Made by a program: the position numbers and the translations under genes
Shown here: piece by piece, positions 6,503 to 13,580 of the stretch
Layout: each line of letters begins with the position of its first letter
Numbering within the stretch: the stretch's first letter is position 1
Notes under the pieces: generated by a model
Told to the model about the DNA's origin: nothing
The model's database searches: none
Seen by the model: the letters and a program-made list of their open reading frames with translations, nothing else
Assembly (NCBI GenBank): GCA_002502215.1
Contig: DAPT01000074.1
Location: forward strand, 1 to 17,521
Source: Euryarchaeota archaeon UBA124
Lineage (GTDB): Archaea; Thermoplasmatota; Poseidoniia; Poseidoniales; Poseidoniaceae
Reading direction: 5' to 3'
DNA length: 17,521 nt

Positions 6503-8095
6503 TCAGAGTTCATTCGGAACAGGGGTTTGGTCCATATGCAAGAATGCGTAGACTGCCCACCATGTCACAATATCCCATGAGTGAACAAGATTGTTGATTC
6601 CTGTTGAATTATCAGTGCCCATGTAGTCAATCATCGTCTCCATCGTATCGCATTCGCGGTGGTAACAAGGATAGCCGTCAACAAGGCCATTCCATCCCAA
6701 GGTTGCTACCCCAATGTTCTGAAATGAATCGTGATCGCTTCGAGCAGTCGGCGATTCGTAGATAGCTACGGTATCTTCGTAGATGTCGCCCCACAACGGA
6801 CTTTCTCCACCATCCAGCCACGCCTCTCTACCACGTTCCATCTCATAGCCGAGATCCAACGCATCAGCGCCAATCCATTCTGCTAAGTGGAACATTCCTG
6901 CTTGGTCGATTGCTTCCTGAGTACCGTCTGGACCAAGGTAGACAGACAGCGCGTAATCTCCTGGGTAATTGACACCTGCCATGTCAAGATTCAGGTAATT
7001 GCTCACAGTTATGCCATCGGGAAGGTCATTTGCAAACGAGCGGGAGCCCCACAATCCTTCTTCCTCTGAAGACCATAGACAGAAGACCATCGTACGACGA
7101 GCATCGAATTCTGCCAAAACGCTGGCCGTGGTTAATACCATGCTCGAGCCTGCTGCATTGTCATAAGCGCCGTGCCTAGTTCCGTAGCCGGGAACACCGA
7201 TTTCAGCACCGGGCGTGTACGCCACAGGAGGGGCAATATCGAAGTGCGCCCCGAAAATGAGCCATTCATTGGGATAGACGGAACCGTCCTTGTAGCCACA
7301 AATGTTGACTGCCCAAGCTGTGTTCCACTGGAATCGATGGACTTCAACTCGGTCGAGTCCATAGCCTTCCATTACGCCTTCAAAATATGTGATTGCATGT
7401 TCATACGATGGGTTTGCGTTGCCAATCCATCGATCTAAATAGCCGACAGCACCGTCTGGACCGCACGTCGCACAAGGGGTATCATCAACGATGAAATCGA
7501 CCCAATCATAGACATCTCGTCCGTTCACCCACCCATCGCTAGCACCTACGCCATTCTCTTCTGTTAAGTCGGCTCGGAACGGTCGGCTCGTCTCCATAAT
7601 CAACGGTATGACGGCCCCCCCTGTTTCGTTGCCTTGAACAAGCCAAGGCCATTCTCCACCTGTGTCTTGATTGGGTATCGCGAGCACTGCTGAGCCACTG
7701 TTTTGATCTTCAAGCCATGTCATCCACGATTCATTGGCTTGTCGGATTGGCCAACTCAAACGCCCAATGTCACTAACAAAGAAGACAATTTCTTCATTCC
7801 GAGGCGGGAAAAGGATGTTTATGCTTACCTTATCGCCAGAATTCATATCGAGGACCGTTCCATTTTGTGCTCGCATAGAACCAGGATCTTGGATAAAGTA
7901 CGGAATGAACACTGCGAGGTCGTCACTTGCTTCCAAGGTTATTGTTTGCCACATTCCGGCTTCAAGTTCATCGGCCTCTGAAACCACCAACGAGGATGAG
8001 TTCAGTACATCGATCTCGTTTTCACCAAAGCAACCAGAGAGAGGTGCTAAAACCATGAGAAAGACCAAACCAACCGCTTGAACGGGGATGCGCAT
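6503..8095 (-). CDS. M28-family zinc metallopeptidase, lipoprotein
   Basis: A 530-residue exported peptidase. Residues 1-22 form a lipoprotein signal (MRIPVQAVGL..., lipobox LSGC with Cys22), so it is probably tethered to the outer face of the membrane. The M28 aminopeptidase-type domain occupies about 230-525 and keeps all five zinc ligands and the general base: His284 (GAHFD), Asp312 (YDNAAG), catalytic Glu344 and ligand Glu345 (SSEEEGLWGS), Asp371 (NLDMAG) and His455 (SDHDSF), plus the YHRECDT segment typical near the C-terminus. The N-terminal 200 residues look like a separate beta-rich extracellular domain that I do not recognise. GGAG five bases before ATG 8095 supports this start; a TTG four codons upstream is less likely. 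The role is likely digestion of external peptides. Confidence 0.9.
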   Translation of the reverse strand: MRIPVQAVGLVFLMVLAPLSGCFGENEIDVLNSSSLVVSEADELEAGMWQTITLEASDDLAVFIPYFIQDPGSMRAQNGTVLDMNSGDKVSINILFPPRNEEIVFFVSDIGRLSWPIRQANESWMTWLEDQNSGSAVLAIPNQDTGGEWPWLVQGNETGGAVIPLIMETSRPFRADLTEENGVGASDGWVNGRDVYDWVDFIVDDTPCATCGPDGAVGYLDRWIGNANPSYEHAITYFEGVMEGYGLDRVEVHRFQWNTAWAVNICGYKDGSVYPNEWLIFGAHFDIAPPVAYTPGAEIGVPGYGTRHGAYDNAAGSSMVLTTASVLAEFDARRTMVFCLWSSEEEGLWGSRSFANDLPDGITVSNYLNLDMAGVNYPGDYALSVYLGPDGTQEAIDQAGMFHLAEWIGADALDLGYEMERGREAWLDGGESPLWGDIYEDTVAIYESPTARSDHDSFQNIGVATLGWNGLVDGYPCYHRECDTMETMIDYMGTDNSTGINNLVHSWDIVTWWAVYAFLHMDQTPVPNEL

Positions 8096-8163
8096 GAAAA
8101 ACTCCAACCACCTCTGATGTTTGAATTCGATGGTTTTCAGCGTAGTTGCATTCCTCGCTAAGG

Positions 8164-8170
8164 ATTAAAT
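8164..8170 (+). promoter_or_regulatory. TATA-like box of the DDAH-like gene
   Basis: ATTAAAT is centred 26 bp upstream of ATG 8193, the leaderless distance seen at several other genes here. It lies in the 97-bp divergent region shared with the M28 peptidase gene. Called by position only. Confidence 0.4.
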
Positions 8171-8192
8171 GACGAGATTCAGCCGGTGAAGC

Positions 8193-9005
8193 ATGGCTAC
8201 TGTCCGCACGGACCAGAAGCAGCGTGTCCTCATGCGGGCCGTTCCTAAGTCATTTTCCGATGCCTTAGCGAGTTATTTTGGCTCAGGACCAACGGACATC
8301 TCACTTGCAAGAACGCAGCATGCCGCCTATGTCCAGGCCTTACTTGATATCGGTCTAGAAGTTACTATTCTCCCTGCAGACAACAATCATCCCGATTGTG
8401 TCTTCGTTGAAGATCAAGCCATCGTCGTTGACGGTCACGTCCTCTTACCAGTGCCAGGCCATCCCTCCCGAGTAGCGGAACAGCCTCCTATTGCAGACTT
8501 CCTTTCACGCCAACTCAATGGCTTCCAAGTTTGTGGCATGTTTGGAGATGCTCGCATGGACGGCGGTGATATTCTTCGTCTTGGAGATATTTTCTTTGTT
8601 GGACGCTCCGATCGGACTAACCAAGAGGGTATTGAAACACTCCAAAATCTTCTCACGCACCTTGGTCACGAATTGCGCATCGTTAATATTCCAACCGAAA
8701 AGGCCCTCCATCTTACCTCGGTTGCATCAACGCCAACGGATAACATCATTCTCACTGCAGATGGCTACCTCACACCAGAAGACTTTGGTGAGCTACCCGA
8801 TGGTTGTGAAGTCATCGTACTACCTGAAGAAGAAGTCTATGGATGCAACACGATTGGTTTCGGAAACGGGAAAGTCTTGGTAGCAGATGGCTATCCAACC
8901 GTTCTGAAAACACTCAAGGAGAAAGGGTTGGATCCAGTCGTTCTTGACATGAGCCAAATACGTGAAGCGGACGGTTCGATTACCTGTTGCTCAATCTTCT
9001 TCTAA
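8193..9005 (+). CDS. Dimethylarginine dimethylaminohydrolase-like enzyme (guanidine-modifying superfamily)
   Basis: A 270-residue member of the amidinotransferase/DDAH fold. DDAH hydrolyses N-omega-methylated arginines to citrulline and methylamines (EC 3.5.3.18). The family landmarks are all here: PDCVFVEDQAIV (67-78) with the substrate-guanidine acidic residues, PSR (91-93), DGGDILRLG (123-131), FFVGRSDRTNQEG (134-146), catalytic His173 in ALHLTSV, and nucleophile Cys265 in the C-terminal ADGSITCCSIFF. A second Cys directly follows the nucleophile. Length is typical of bacterial DDAH, and there is no signal peptide. Start ATG 8193 has GGTGA a few bases upstream. Arginine deiminase or another guanidine hydrolase activity cannot be excluded, but the SRTN-like and LHLTS motifs favour DDAH. 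Confidence 0.85.
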   Translation: MATVRTDQKQRVLMRAVPKSFSDALASYFGSGPTDISLARTQHAAYVQALLDIGLEVTILPADNNHPDCVFVEDQAIVVDGHVLLPVPGHPSRVAEQPPIADFLSRQLNGFQVCGMFGDARMDGGDILRLGDIFFVGRSDRTNQEGIETLQNLLTHLGHELRIVNIPTEKALHLTSVASTPTDNIILTADGYLTPEDFGELPDGCEVIVLPEEEVYGCNTIGFGNGKVLVADGYPTVLKTLKEKGLDPVVLDMSQIREADGSITCCSIFF

Positions 9006-9027
9006 CCATTCATTCGAACCGTGAATA

Positions 9028-9042
9028 ACCTAAATTATAGGT
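9028..9042. promoter_or_regulatory. Palindromic element ACCTA-N5-TAGGT before the kinase pair
   Basis: ACCTAAATTATAGGT is an inverted repeat with five-base arms. An almost identical copy (one base different, 15 of 16 if the preceding A is included) stands at 12615-12629 before the convergent operon. Its inner AATTATAG is centred 25 bp before ATG 9062 and could be the TATA box; alternatively CTCTATAG (9046-9053) is the TATA box, which would put transcription start near 9075 and favour Met8 (9083) as the initiator. An operator overlapping or touching the TATA box would act as a repressor site. Confidence 0.5.
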
Positions 9043-9061
9043 AGCCTCTATAGATGTACAT

Positions 9062-9862
9062 ATGAATATCGCCAATAGAGTTATGCACACTCCGGAGGGG
9101 AGCCTATTGGCTTCTAGAAATGAAAAATCCTTCACAAATGGCTTACTCATTGTCGTTGAGGGGATGGATGGGAGTGGTAAATCCACACAAGCGAAATTAC
9201 TCTTTAATTGGATTCGCGCGCTCGGTTTACCGGTTCATCATACTGAATGGAATTCAAGTCCAGTTGTTGCCACTGCAACCAAAGCAGGCAAGGACTCAAA
9301 GCGTTTGAAACCTCAAACCTTCCATCTCATCCACGCTGCAGACTTCGCAGACCGATGGAGTAAGCAGATTGAGCCAATGTTGGAGGTTGGCGGAATTGTC
9401 ATTTGCGATCGTTACAAATTTACTGCCCTTGCAAGAGACGGGGCGCGTGGGGTCGACGCTGACATTATTGAATCGAATTATTCCTTTGCTCGAGAACCGG
9501 ACTTAACCCTGTATTTCGATATCCCTCCAGAGATAGGATACAATCGTATTGTAACAGGACGCCCAAGTTTGAAATTCTATGAAGCAGGGATGGACATGGG
9601 ATGGACCCACGACCCTTTCGAATCCTACAAAATACTGCAAGGGAAAATAAAAGCAATTTACGATGATTTGGTCGAACGCGACCGTATTGTTCGCGTCGAT
9701 GCTCTAGGTACGGTAACGGAAGTACACACAAGGGTTCGGAATCTCATTGGACAATTCGTTAATCTAAATGCAATAGAACCTATTGATGAGAACGATCGCC
9801 TTGCGGAAATGATACGAATGTCATCGTTTGATTGGGGAGCATTTGAGGAGAGGAAAGAATGA
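9062..9862 (+). CDS. Thymidylate-kinase-like P-loop kinase, active-site member of a tandem pair
   Basis: A 266-residue P-loop NMP kinase of the thymidylate kinase superfamily. Walker A is intact: EGMDGSGKST at 33-42 with Lys40. CDRYKFTALARDGARG (115-130) is the family DRY-plus-arginine segment. The usual dTMP-binding REPG motif is missing; in its place stands HTEWNSSPVV (60-69), and YEAGMDMG (173-180) and HAADFAD (91-97) replace other canonical segments, so the true substrate may not be dTMP. A 28-residue N-terminal extension depends on the start: ATG 9062 or ATG 9083 (Met8). A 27-residue acidic C-terminal tail extends past the kinase core. It overlaps the next gene by four bases (ATGA), implying translational coupling with that second kinase-like protein. 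Confidence 0.82.
   Translation: MNIANRVMHTPEGSLLASRNEKSFTNGLLIVVEGMDGSGKSTQAKLLFNWIRALGLPVHHTEWNSSPVVATATKAGKDSKRLKPQTFHLIHAADFADRWSKQIEPMLEVGGIVICDRYKFTALARDGARGVDADIIESNYSFAREPDLTLYFDIPPEIGYNRIVTGRPSLKFYEAGMDMGWTHDPFESYKILQGKIKAIYDDLVERDRIVRVDALGTVTEVHTRVRNLIGQFVNLNAIEPIDENDRLAEMIRMSSFDWGAFEERKE
9848..9853 (+). promoter_or_regulatory. Shine-Dalgarno sequence of the second kinase-like gene
   Basis: GAGAGG, within GAGGAGAGG at the end of the first kinase gene, is placed to drive initiation at ATG 9859 and supports the four-base overlapping start. Confidence 0.6.
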
Positions 9863-10530
9863 ATCTGGGAGGGAAATTGATTGTTATCGAAGGCCCAGAT
9901 CACGTCGGTCGGTCCATGCATGCTCGTTTGTTGAGTGAACGACTAAAAGCACACGGTGTTGCGGTTTCGATCGTTGGACTCGCTCGTTCCGAATTGCTCG
10001 GCAAACTCATCAAGAGTTCAAACCCAGGTCTTCACCAACTGAACTGGAGAACGCGCGCTTTATTGTATGCAACGGATTTACACGACCAGTTTATCCACGA
10101 AATTGAGCCTCTTCTCGCTGCGGGCTTTGTTGTGATTGCAGATAGGTACACGCTGACACCATTGATTCGAGAATCGATACGCGGTGGAGATTCAGATTGG
10201 ATTAATGGACTGTACAAAAACATGACCAAACCGGATATTACTGTCGTCTTGCAAGCAGGCGGACGACGTTTGCTCAACAGGATGATGTACAACGATTCCC
10301 TGACGAAGCTAAATCATTTCGAAGCCGGAGCAGACCTAGCGTTGTCACCTTCCATCACGCATTCGTTTTTACAGTATCAGAAACTTCTACGGGCGGCGTT
10401 CATTCAACATGCTGAAAAAGAAAACTACCCGATTGTACACACGAGAGATACCGTTTCCGAAGTCCACTCTGAGGTCTGGAAATACATATTGCCATGCGTC
10501 GAGGACATGTTGCAATCCATCAAGGAGTAA
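9859..10530 (+). CDS. Thymidylate-kinase-like protein with Walker A Lys-to-Arg change, second member of the pair
   Basis: A 223-residue paralogue of the preceding protein. The same architecture is recognisable: EGPDHVGRSM (11-20) at the Walker A position, LLYATDLHDQ (68-77), ADRYTLTPLIRESIRGGD (94-111) and FEAGADLALS (154-163). The P-loop lysine is Arg18 (GxxxxGRS instead of GKS/T), which in most P-loop kinases sharply reduces ATP turnover, so this may be a regulatory or structural partner rather than an enzyme. I recall similar paired proteins with GRS-type loops annotated as dTMP kinase in bacteria, which would make the change a family trait, but I could not check this. The start ATG is fixed by the ATGA overlap and the upstream GAGGAGAGG. 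It converges with the glycosyltransferase with 22 bp between stops. Confidence 0.78.
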   Translation: MNLGGKLIVIEGPDHVGRSMHARLLSERLKAHGVAVSIVGLARSELLGKLIKSSNPGLHQLNWRTRALLYATDLHDQFIHEIEPLLAAGFVVIADRYTLTPLIRESIRGGDSDWINGLYKNMTKPDITVVLQAGGRRLLNRMMYNDSLTKLNHFEAGADLALSPSITHSFLQYQKLLRAAFIQHAEKENYPIVHTRDTVSEVHSEVWKYILPCVEDMLQSIKE

Positions 10531-10552
10531 TTTCCAACGCGTGTCCCCTTGG

Positions 10553-11692
10553 TCAATTGAGGTAGGATTTTCGCCTCTCCTCCGTTTCAAGTTGTACCCC
10601 AGATGTTGATGAGGTTGGAGAGGATATCGTTGCATCCGTAAGGAAGTTATCGATCATTAGTAAGGCTTCTTCTGAACCATCTCTAATTATCGGCCTATCT
10701 GAATTTGTTGAAATTCTTGAAAGAACCGCATCCAAATCCTCAACTGAAGTTCGTTTCGGATGAAGCACTTCAACGTGAGGGAAGGTTTTCTTTGCAAGTG
10801 CTGCATTAATTTCTTGTTCGACTTGTCCAGGCTCTGGGATGCATATCGAAGGTATCCCAATGCATCCTACCTCCCCAAGCAGTTGTGTACCTGCGGTTTG
10901 AATCATCCAATCGGCAGTAAGCATATCCTGAATGAATCCTTCATTGGAGATGGGGCAACATTCCACGTTATCAGGGACAGTTTCAGGATAATGACCGTAC
11001 AATTTCAATTTCAAACCATGGGCATCTGCATGCTGAGAGATTGCGGGTAAATGATGAAGGACACTGGCCCTCATGTAAGCGATTACATGTGTGCCCTTTG
11101 GTGTCCATGCATCAGGATGAAATTGAGGCCTAAGCATTGGTCCAAGAATTCGTACGTTTGGTTTGTTTGGTTGAAGATTAAATCCCTTAGAGATCAAACT
11201 CAAATCGGGTTTTGGAGCAAAAAAACGACACATAACTTTGATTGGAATTAATTTCACTCGTTGCCTTCGATTGAGGATATGATCCAGTTGAGCGTCGAGT
11301 GAGAAGCGTTGGGAGTTAAACGAAATCAATGGCAAATCAAGTCGCTTTGCAACGCCAGAAAATGTTGGTTCAAAATCAGTGATAAGGGCATCAGGTTTCC
11401 AGTCCCTCAATTGCTCAATAACTCGTTTCCTTCGTCGACGTTGTTTCCAAAAAAAGGAAATCGTTGCGAAACCAGTCCGGATATACGCTACCCGATTTCG
11501 CCTTATGACGAATCGGGGAGTCTCAAGATGAAAGACGGAATCAGCACCGAACTCATCGCGTAACAATTGAAGTGCATCGCCGCAAGTAAAGAAAGCAATT
11601 TCATGGCCTCGTTCAATCAAACCATTCGCTAGAGTTAGTGCTCGAACCGTATGACCTCGTCCTTCACCTGCTAATGCATATGCAATTCTCAC
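10553..11692 (-). CDS. GT-B glycosyltransferase (MJ1255/GT28-like), partner of the PlcP-like phosphoesterase
   Basis: A 379-residue GT-B fold glycosyltransferase, probably acting at the cytoplasmic membrane face with a nucleotide-sugar donor. The N-terminal acceptor domain starts MRIAYALAGEGRGHTVRAL, the glycine-rich GxGRGH loop of MurG-like and MJ1255-like enzymes. A basic patch (WKQRRRRKR, 82-90) could bind acidic lipids. The C-terminal donor domain has TAGTQLLGEVGCIGIPSI (266-283) and EPGQVEQEINA (287-297), the usual donor-binding Gly/Glu-Gln region. The C-terminal 25 residues are Ser/Thr-rich and look disordered. It starts with GTG at 11692, overlapping the TGA stop of the upstream gene (GTGA), with a perfect AGGAGG seven bases before. 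The partner suggests glycolipid synthesis; the sugar and acceptor are unknown. Confidence 0.82.
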   Translation of the reverse strand: MRIAYALAGEGRGHTVRALTLANGLIERGHEIAFFTCGDALQLLRDEFGADSVFHLETPRFVIRRNRVAYIRTGFATISFFWKQRRRRKRVIEQLRDWKPDALITDFEPTFSGVAKRLDLPLISFNSQRFSLDAQLDHILNRRQRVKLIPIKVMCRFFAPKPDLSLISKGFNLQPNKPNVRILGPMLRPQFHPDAWTPKGTHVIAYMRASVLHHLPAISQHADAHGLKLKLYGHYPETVPDNVECCPISNEGFIQDMLTADWMIQTAGTQLLGEVGCIGIPSICIPEPGQVEQEINAALAKKTFPHVEVLHPKRTSVEDLDAVLSRISTNSDRPIIRDGSEEALLMIDNFLTDATISSPTSSTSGVQLETEERRKSYLN

Positions 11693-12540
11693 AGGAAGGC
11701 CTCCTGAATCAATTGAACATCAAGTGGGTCTTGGTTTGAGAGATTCATTTCTTCAAATCGTTGGGCAGCTCGCAAGCGCAATGAATTTACCGTAAAATCA
11801 GTAGGCTCGTAATGTAGAATATCCATTGTCCCATCCATGGTTTCCGTAACAGCGGTGCAGGATTCGACCCAGTCGCCATCGTTCCAGTATTCAATTCCGT
11901 CCAGAAGTTTGAATTCTGCTTTGTGGATGTGTCCACACACCACGCCATCGTATCCTCGGCGATTTGCTTCCTCAGTAATTGTCTTCGAGAATCGACGAAA
12001 GGTTTTGGAACTGTTCTGGAACGTTCGCCGTACAGCTGTTGCTAACGACCATGGTTTTAATCGAAATTTCCTACGAATCCAAGCAACTGGCCGATTTAAT
12101 CTCATTAAAATCTGGATGCTGGAATGGCCAAGATGGCAGAGTAGTTTGCTCTGTCTCATGAACAAATCAAACTCATCACCATGAAGAATCCAGAGTTTAC
12201 GACCATCTGCAGTCGTATGTACTGCATCTTTTTGGATTGAAATTCCTTTGATTGTAGTGTTGGCCCATTTCCGGAAACTATCATCGTGATTCCCTGGAAT
12301 GTAAACAATGTTGACACCCATCTCTGCTTTTGCCATAAGGTTTCGTAGAATGTTGTCACAATCTTGATTCCATGACCATTTTCGACCAAGAACCCATTGA
12401 TCAATGATGTCTCCGATGAGGTAGATCGTTTCTGCATCATGCGATTCTAGAAAGGCGAGGAGTTTTGAAGATTGGACCCCTTTGAGGCCTAAATGCCAAT
12501 CGGAGAGAAAGAGCGTTCGGTAGTGCTCGTTCGCTTCCAA
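11689..12540 (-). CDS. PlcP/LpxH-like calcineurin-type metallophosphoesterase
   Basis: A 283-residue metal-dependent phosphoesterase. All core motifs of the calcineurin-like fold are present: SDWHLG (13-18, metal ligands Asp14 and His16), GDIIDQW (43-49, Asp44), GNHDD (83-87), HGDEFD (120-125) and CGHIHKAE (202-209). NDGDWVESCTA (220-230) and the KPWSLA segment at 162-167 closely resemble what I remember of bacterial PlcP, the phospholipase C-type enzyme related to LpxH that frees diacylglycerol from phospholipids in phosphate-starved marine bacteria. LpxH itself is less likely because lipid A is not expected here. The only usable start is TTG 12540: a stop codon lies upstream in frame and no early Met follows, and GAGGGTG stands five bases before. 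It is the first gene of an operon with the glycosyltransferase. Confidence 0.85.
   Translation of the reverse strand: MEANEHYRTLFLSDWHLGLKGVQSSKLLAFLESHDAETIYLIGDIIDQWVLGRKWSWNQDCDNILRNLMAKAEMGVNIVYIPGNHDDSFRKWANTTIKGISIQKDAVHTTADGRKLWILHGDEFDLFMRQSKLLCHLGHSSIQILMRLNRPVAWIRRKFRLKPWSLATAVRRTFQNSSKTFRRFSKTITEEANRRGYDGVVCGHIHKAEFKLLDGIEYWNDGDWVESCTAVTETMDGTMDILHYEPTDFTVNSLRLRAAQRFEEMNLSNQDPLDVQLIQEAFL
11700..11705 (-). promoter_or_regulatory. Shine-Dalgarno AGGAGG deciding the GTG start of the glycosyltransferase
   Basis: AGGAGG on the minus strand stands seven bases before GTG 11692-11690. It supports the four-base overlapping start and translational coupling with the phosphoesterase. Confidence 0.75.
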
Positions 12541-12545
12541 GTATA

Positions 12546-12552
12546 CACCCTC
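12546..12552 (-). promoter_or_regulatory. Shine-Dalgarno GAGGGTG deciding the TTG start
   Basis: GAGGGTG on the minus strand is five bases from the TTG at 12540-12538. It makes the unusual TTG start of the phosphoesterase credible, since no ATG or GTG is available in frame. Confidence 0.65.
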
Positions 12553-12606
12553 ATGCTATCCAGAGCACTCTAAAGGATAGTCAACCCCACATGAATATTC
12601 ATTGGA

Positions 12607-12614
12607 CTATATAG
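12607..12614 (-). promoter_or_regulatory. TATA box of the phosphoesterase-glycosyltransferase operon
   Basis: CTATATAG on the minus strand predicts transcription start near 12584 and a leader of about 43 nt that contains the GAGGGTG ribosome site. It directly touches the palindromic element at 12615-12629. Confidence 0.5.
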
Positions 12615-12629
12615 ACCTATAGTTTAGGT
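12615..12629. promoter_or_regulatory. Second copy of the palindromic element, before the phosphoesterase operon
   Basis: Read on the minus strand, ACCTAAACTATAGGT differs by one base from the element at 9028-9042. It lies immediately upstream of the TATA box of the operon, where the transcription factor B recognition element would be, so a bound regulator would affect initiation. Together the two copies bracket the convergent kinase and phosphoesterase operons. Confidence 0.5.
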
Positions 12630-12666
12630 TGGGAGTCAATATTCGTCATTTGATTCCGTCGTGGCG

Positions 12667-12675
12667 TTGATATAC
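12667..12675 (+). promoter_or_regulatory. TATA box of tRNA-Leu
   Basis: TTGATATAC is centred about 29 bp upstream of the tRNA 5' end. It matches the box before tRNA-Cys (TTGAAATAC) in eight of nine bases and the Lrp box exactly. Confidence 0.55.
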
Positions 12676-12699
12676 GCGAGCGTGACCGTTTGTTCTGCT

Positions 12700-12786
12700 G
12701 CAGGGGTCGCCCAGCTTGGTCAAAGGCGCTGGGATGAGGTCCCAGTCCGTAACGGTTCGCAGGTTCGAATCCTGCCCTCTGCACCA
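12700..12786 (+). tRNA. tRNA-Leu (anticodon GAG)
   Basis: An 87-nt class II tRNA. The acceptor GCAGGGG pairs with CCTCTGC (12776-12782, one G-T pair). The anticodon stem CTGGG/CCCAG encloses ATGAGGT with GAG at 12736-12738. The long variable arm (CCGT-AA-CGG region, about 12746-12758) and discriminator A fit leucine. The T arm GCAGG-TTCGAAT-CCTGC is perfect. CCA is encoded at 12784-12786, and no intron is present. The membrane-protein gene starts 50 bp downstream on the same strand. Confidence 0.95.
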
Positions 12787-12836
12787 CTTCTTCCAACAAG
12801 TTCACATCCTCTTCTGATATGGGGGTGTTGAGAGCC

Positions 12837-13580
12837 ATGACAGATGAGGCACCGAACGTCGATGATATTCGAGATACGGTGATTACGCAAATTGTTGAAG
12901 GAGGCTATGTTACTGCCATCCCTGTTGTCGTTTTATCCCTGTACTTGTTCGTTCAAGGGTACAGGCGATTGAGCCTTATCACGGCAATTGCTGGAGCAGC
13001 GATTGGATATCTTTCTGCGAGTACCCTCTATCCGTATGCTCTCGACCTTGGTCTTGCGTTAACCCTTGATCGGTTCCAACTCTTTGCGGCTATGGGGTTC
13101 GCAATTGTCGCAGTGATGATTACATCCATGTCGATTCGACTGCTCGCCACTGGGTTTGTTTTTATCGTCATATCAAATGGAATTCAACTTATGAAAAACT
13201 ATGGAATAAACCCCGAACGTGGCGAATTACTACCTGGCATTACGGCAATTATTGCCTTCTTTGTTGGTATGTCGTTCAGGCATATTTTGCCGCCCATCGT
13301 AGCAGCGCTACTGGCATCAATCGGTTTGTATGTTGGGGCATGCATCATCCTCGACCTGCCAATGGAATACCTCAATTTAGAATCCTCATTGGCACCTCTC
13401 ATGGTCATTCCAAGCGTTCTGGTAAGTTTGTTTGTTCAACGCTGGCACAAGAAACGAAACAACCCAGATGATATTGCAACCAATGAAGTTCAGCAACAAC
13501 GCCAAGCCGTACGGAGAGCACACTACCACCCTGAGTTGGAAGTCGATACGCAATGGGCTCGCGGCGGTCTTCGAAAGTAA
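12837..13580 (+). CDS. Seven-helix integral membrane protein of unknown function
   Basis: A 247-residue protein (253 if ATG 12819 is used). An acidic 15-residue start (MTDEAPNVDDIRD) is followed by about seven hydrophobic helices: around 24-42, 46-67, 78-99, 101-119, 128-147, 150-172 and 180-198 in this numbering. A basic WHKKRN stop-transfer and a soluble, charged 45-residue tail (Gln/Arg-rich, likely cytoplasmic) end the protein. The layout of short helices with Gly/Ala-rich packing is reminiscent of TM198/DUF4203-like proteins, but I do not recognise it with confidence and see no catalytic motif. GGGGGTG upstream favours ATG 12837. No convincing TATA box lies between it and tRNA-Leu, so read-through from the tRNA promoter is possible. 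Its stop codon directly abuts that of the opposing flavoprotein gene. Confidence 0.8.
   Translation: MTDEAPNVDDIRDTVITQIVEGGYVTAIPVVVLSLYLFVQGYRRLSLITAIAGAAIGYLSASTLYPYALDLGLALTLDRFQLFAAMGFAIVAVMITSMSIRLLATGFVFIVISNGIQLMKNYGINPERGELLPGITAIIAFFVGMSFRHILPPIVAALLASIGLYVGACIILDLPMEYLNLESSLAPLMVIPSVLVSLFVQRWHKKRNNPDDIATNEVQQQRQAVRRAHYHPELEVDTQWARGGLRK

Noticed and set aside
9062..10530. Polyphosphate kinase 2 identity for the kinase pair
   Set aside because: The loop is GMDGSGKST followed by DRY and arginine-rich segments typical of thymidylate-kinase-like proteins; the GxDAAGKG loop of PPK2 is absent.
11689..12540. Calling the phosphoesterase LpxH of lipid A synthesis
   Set aside because: No lipid A genes are near, an archaeal host is likely, and the NDGDWVESCTA segment points to the PlcP-like branch.
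12617..12838. A minus-strand open frame with the sequence AGFEPANRYGLGPHPSAFDQ
   Set aside because: It is the antisense translation of tRNA-Leu plus flanks, a well-known type of false gene call.
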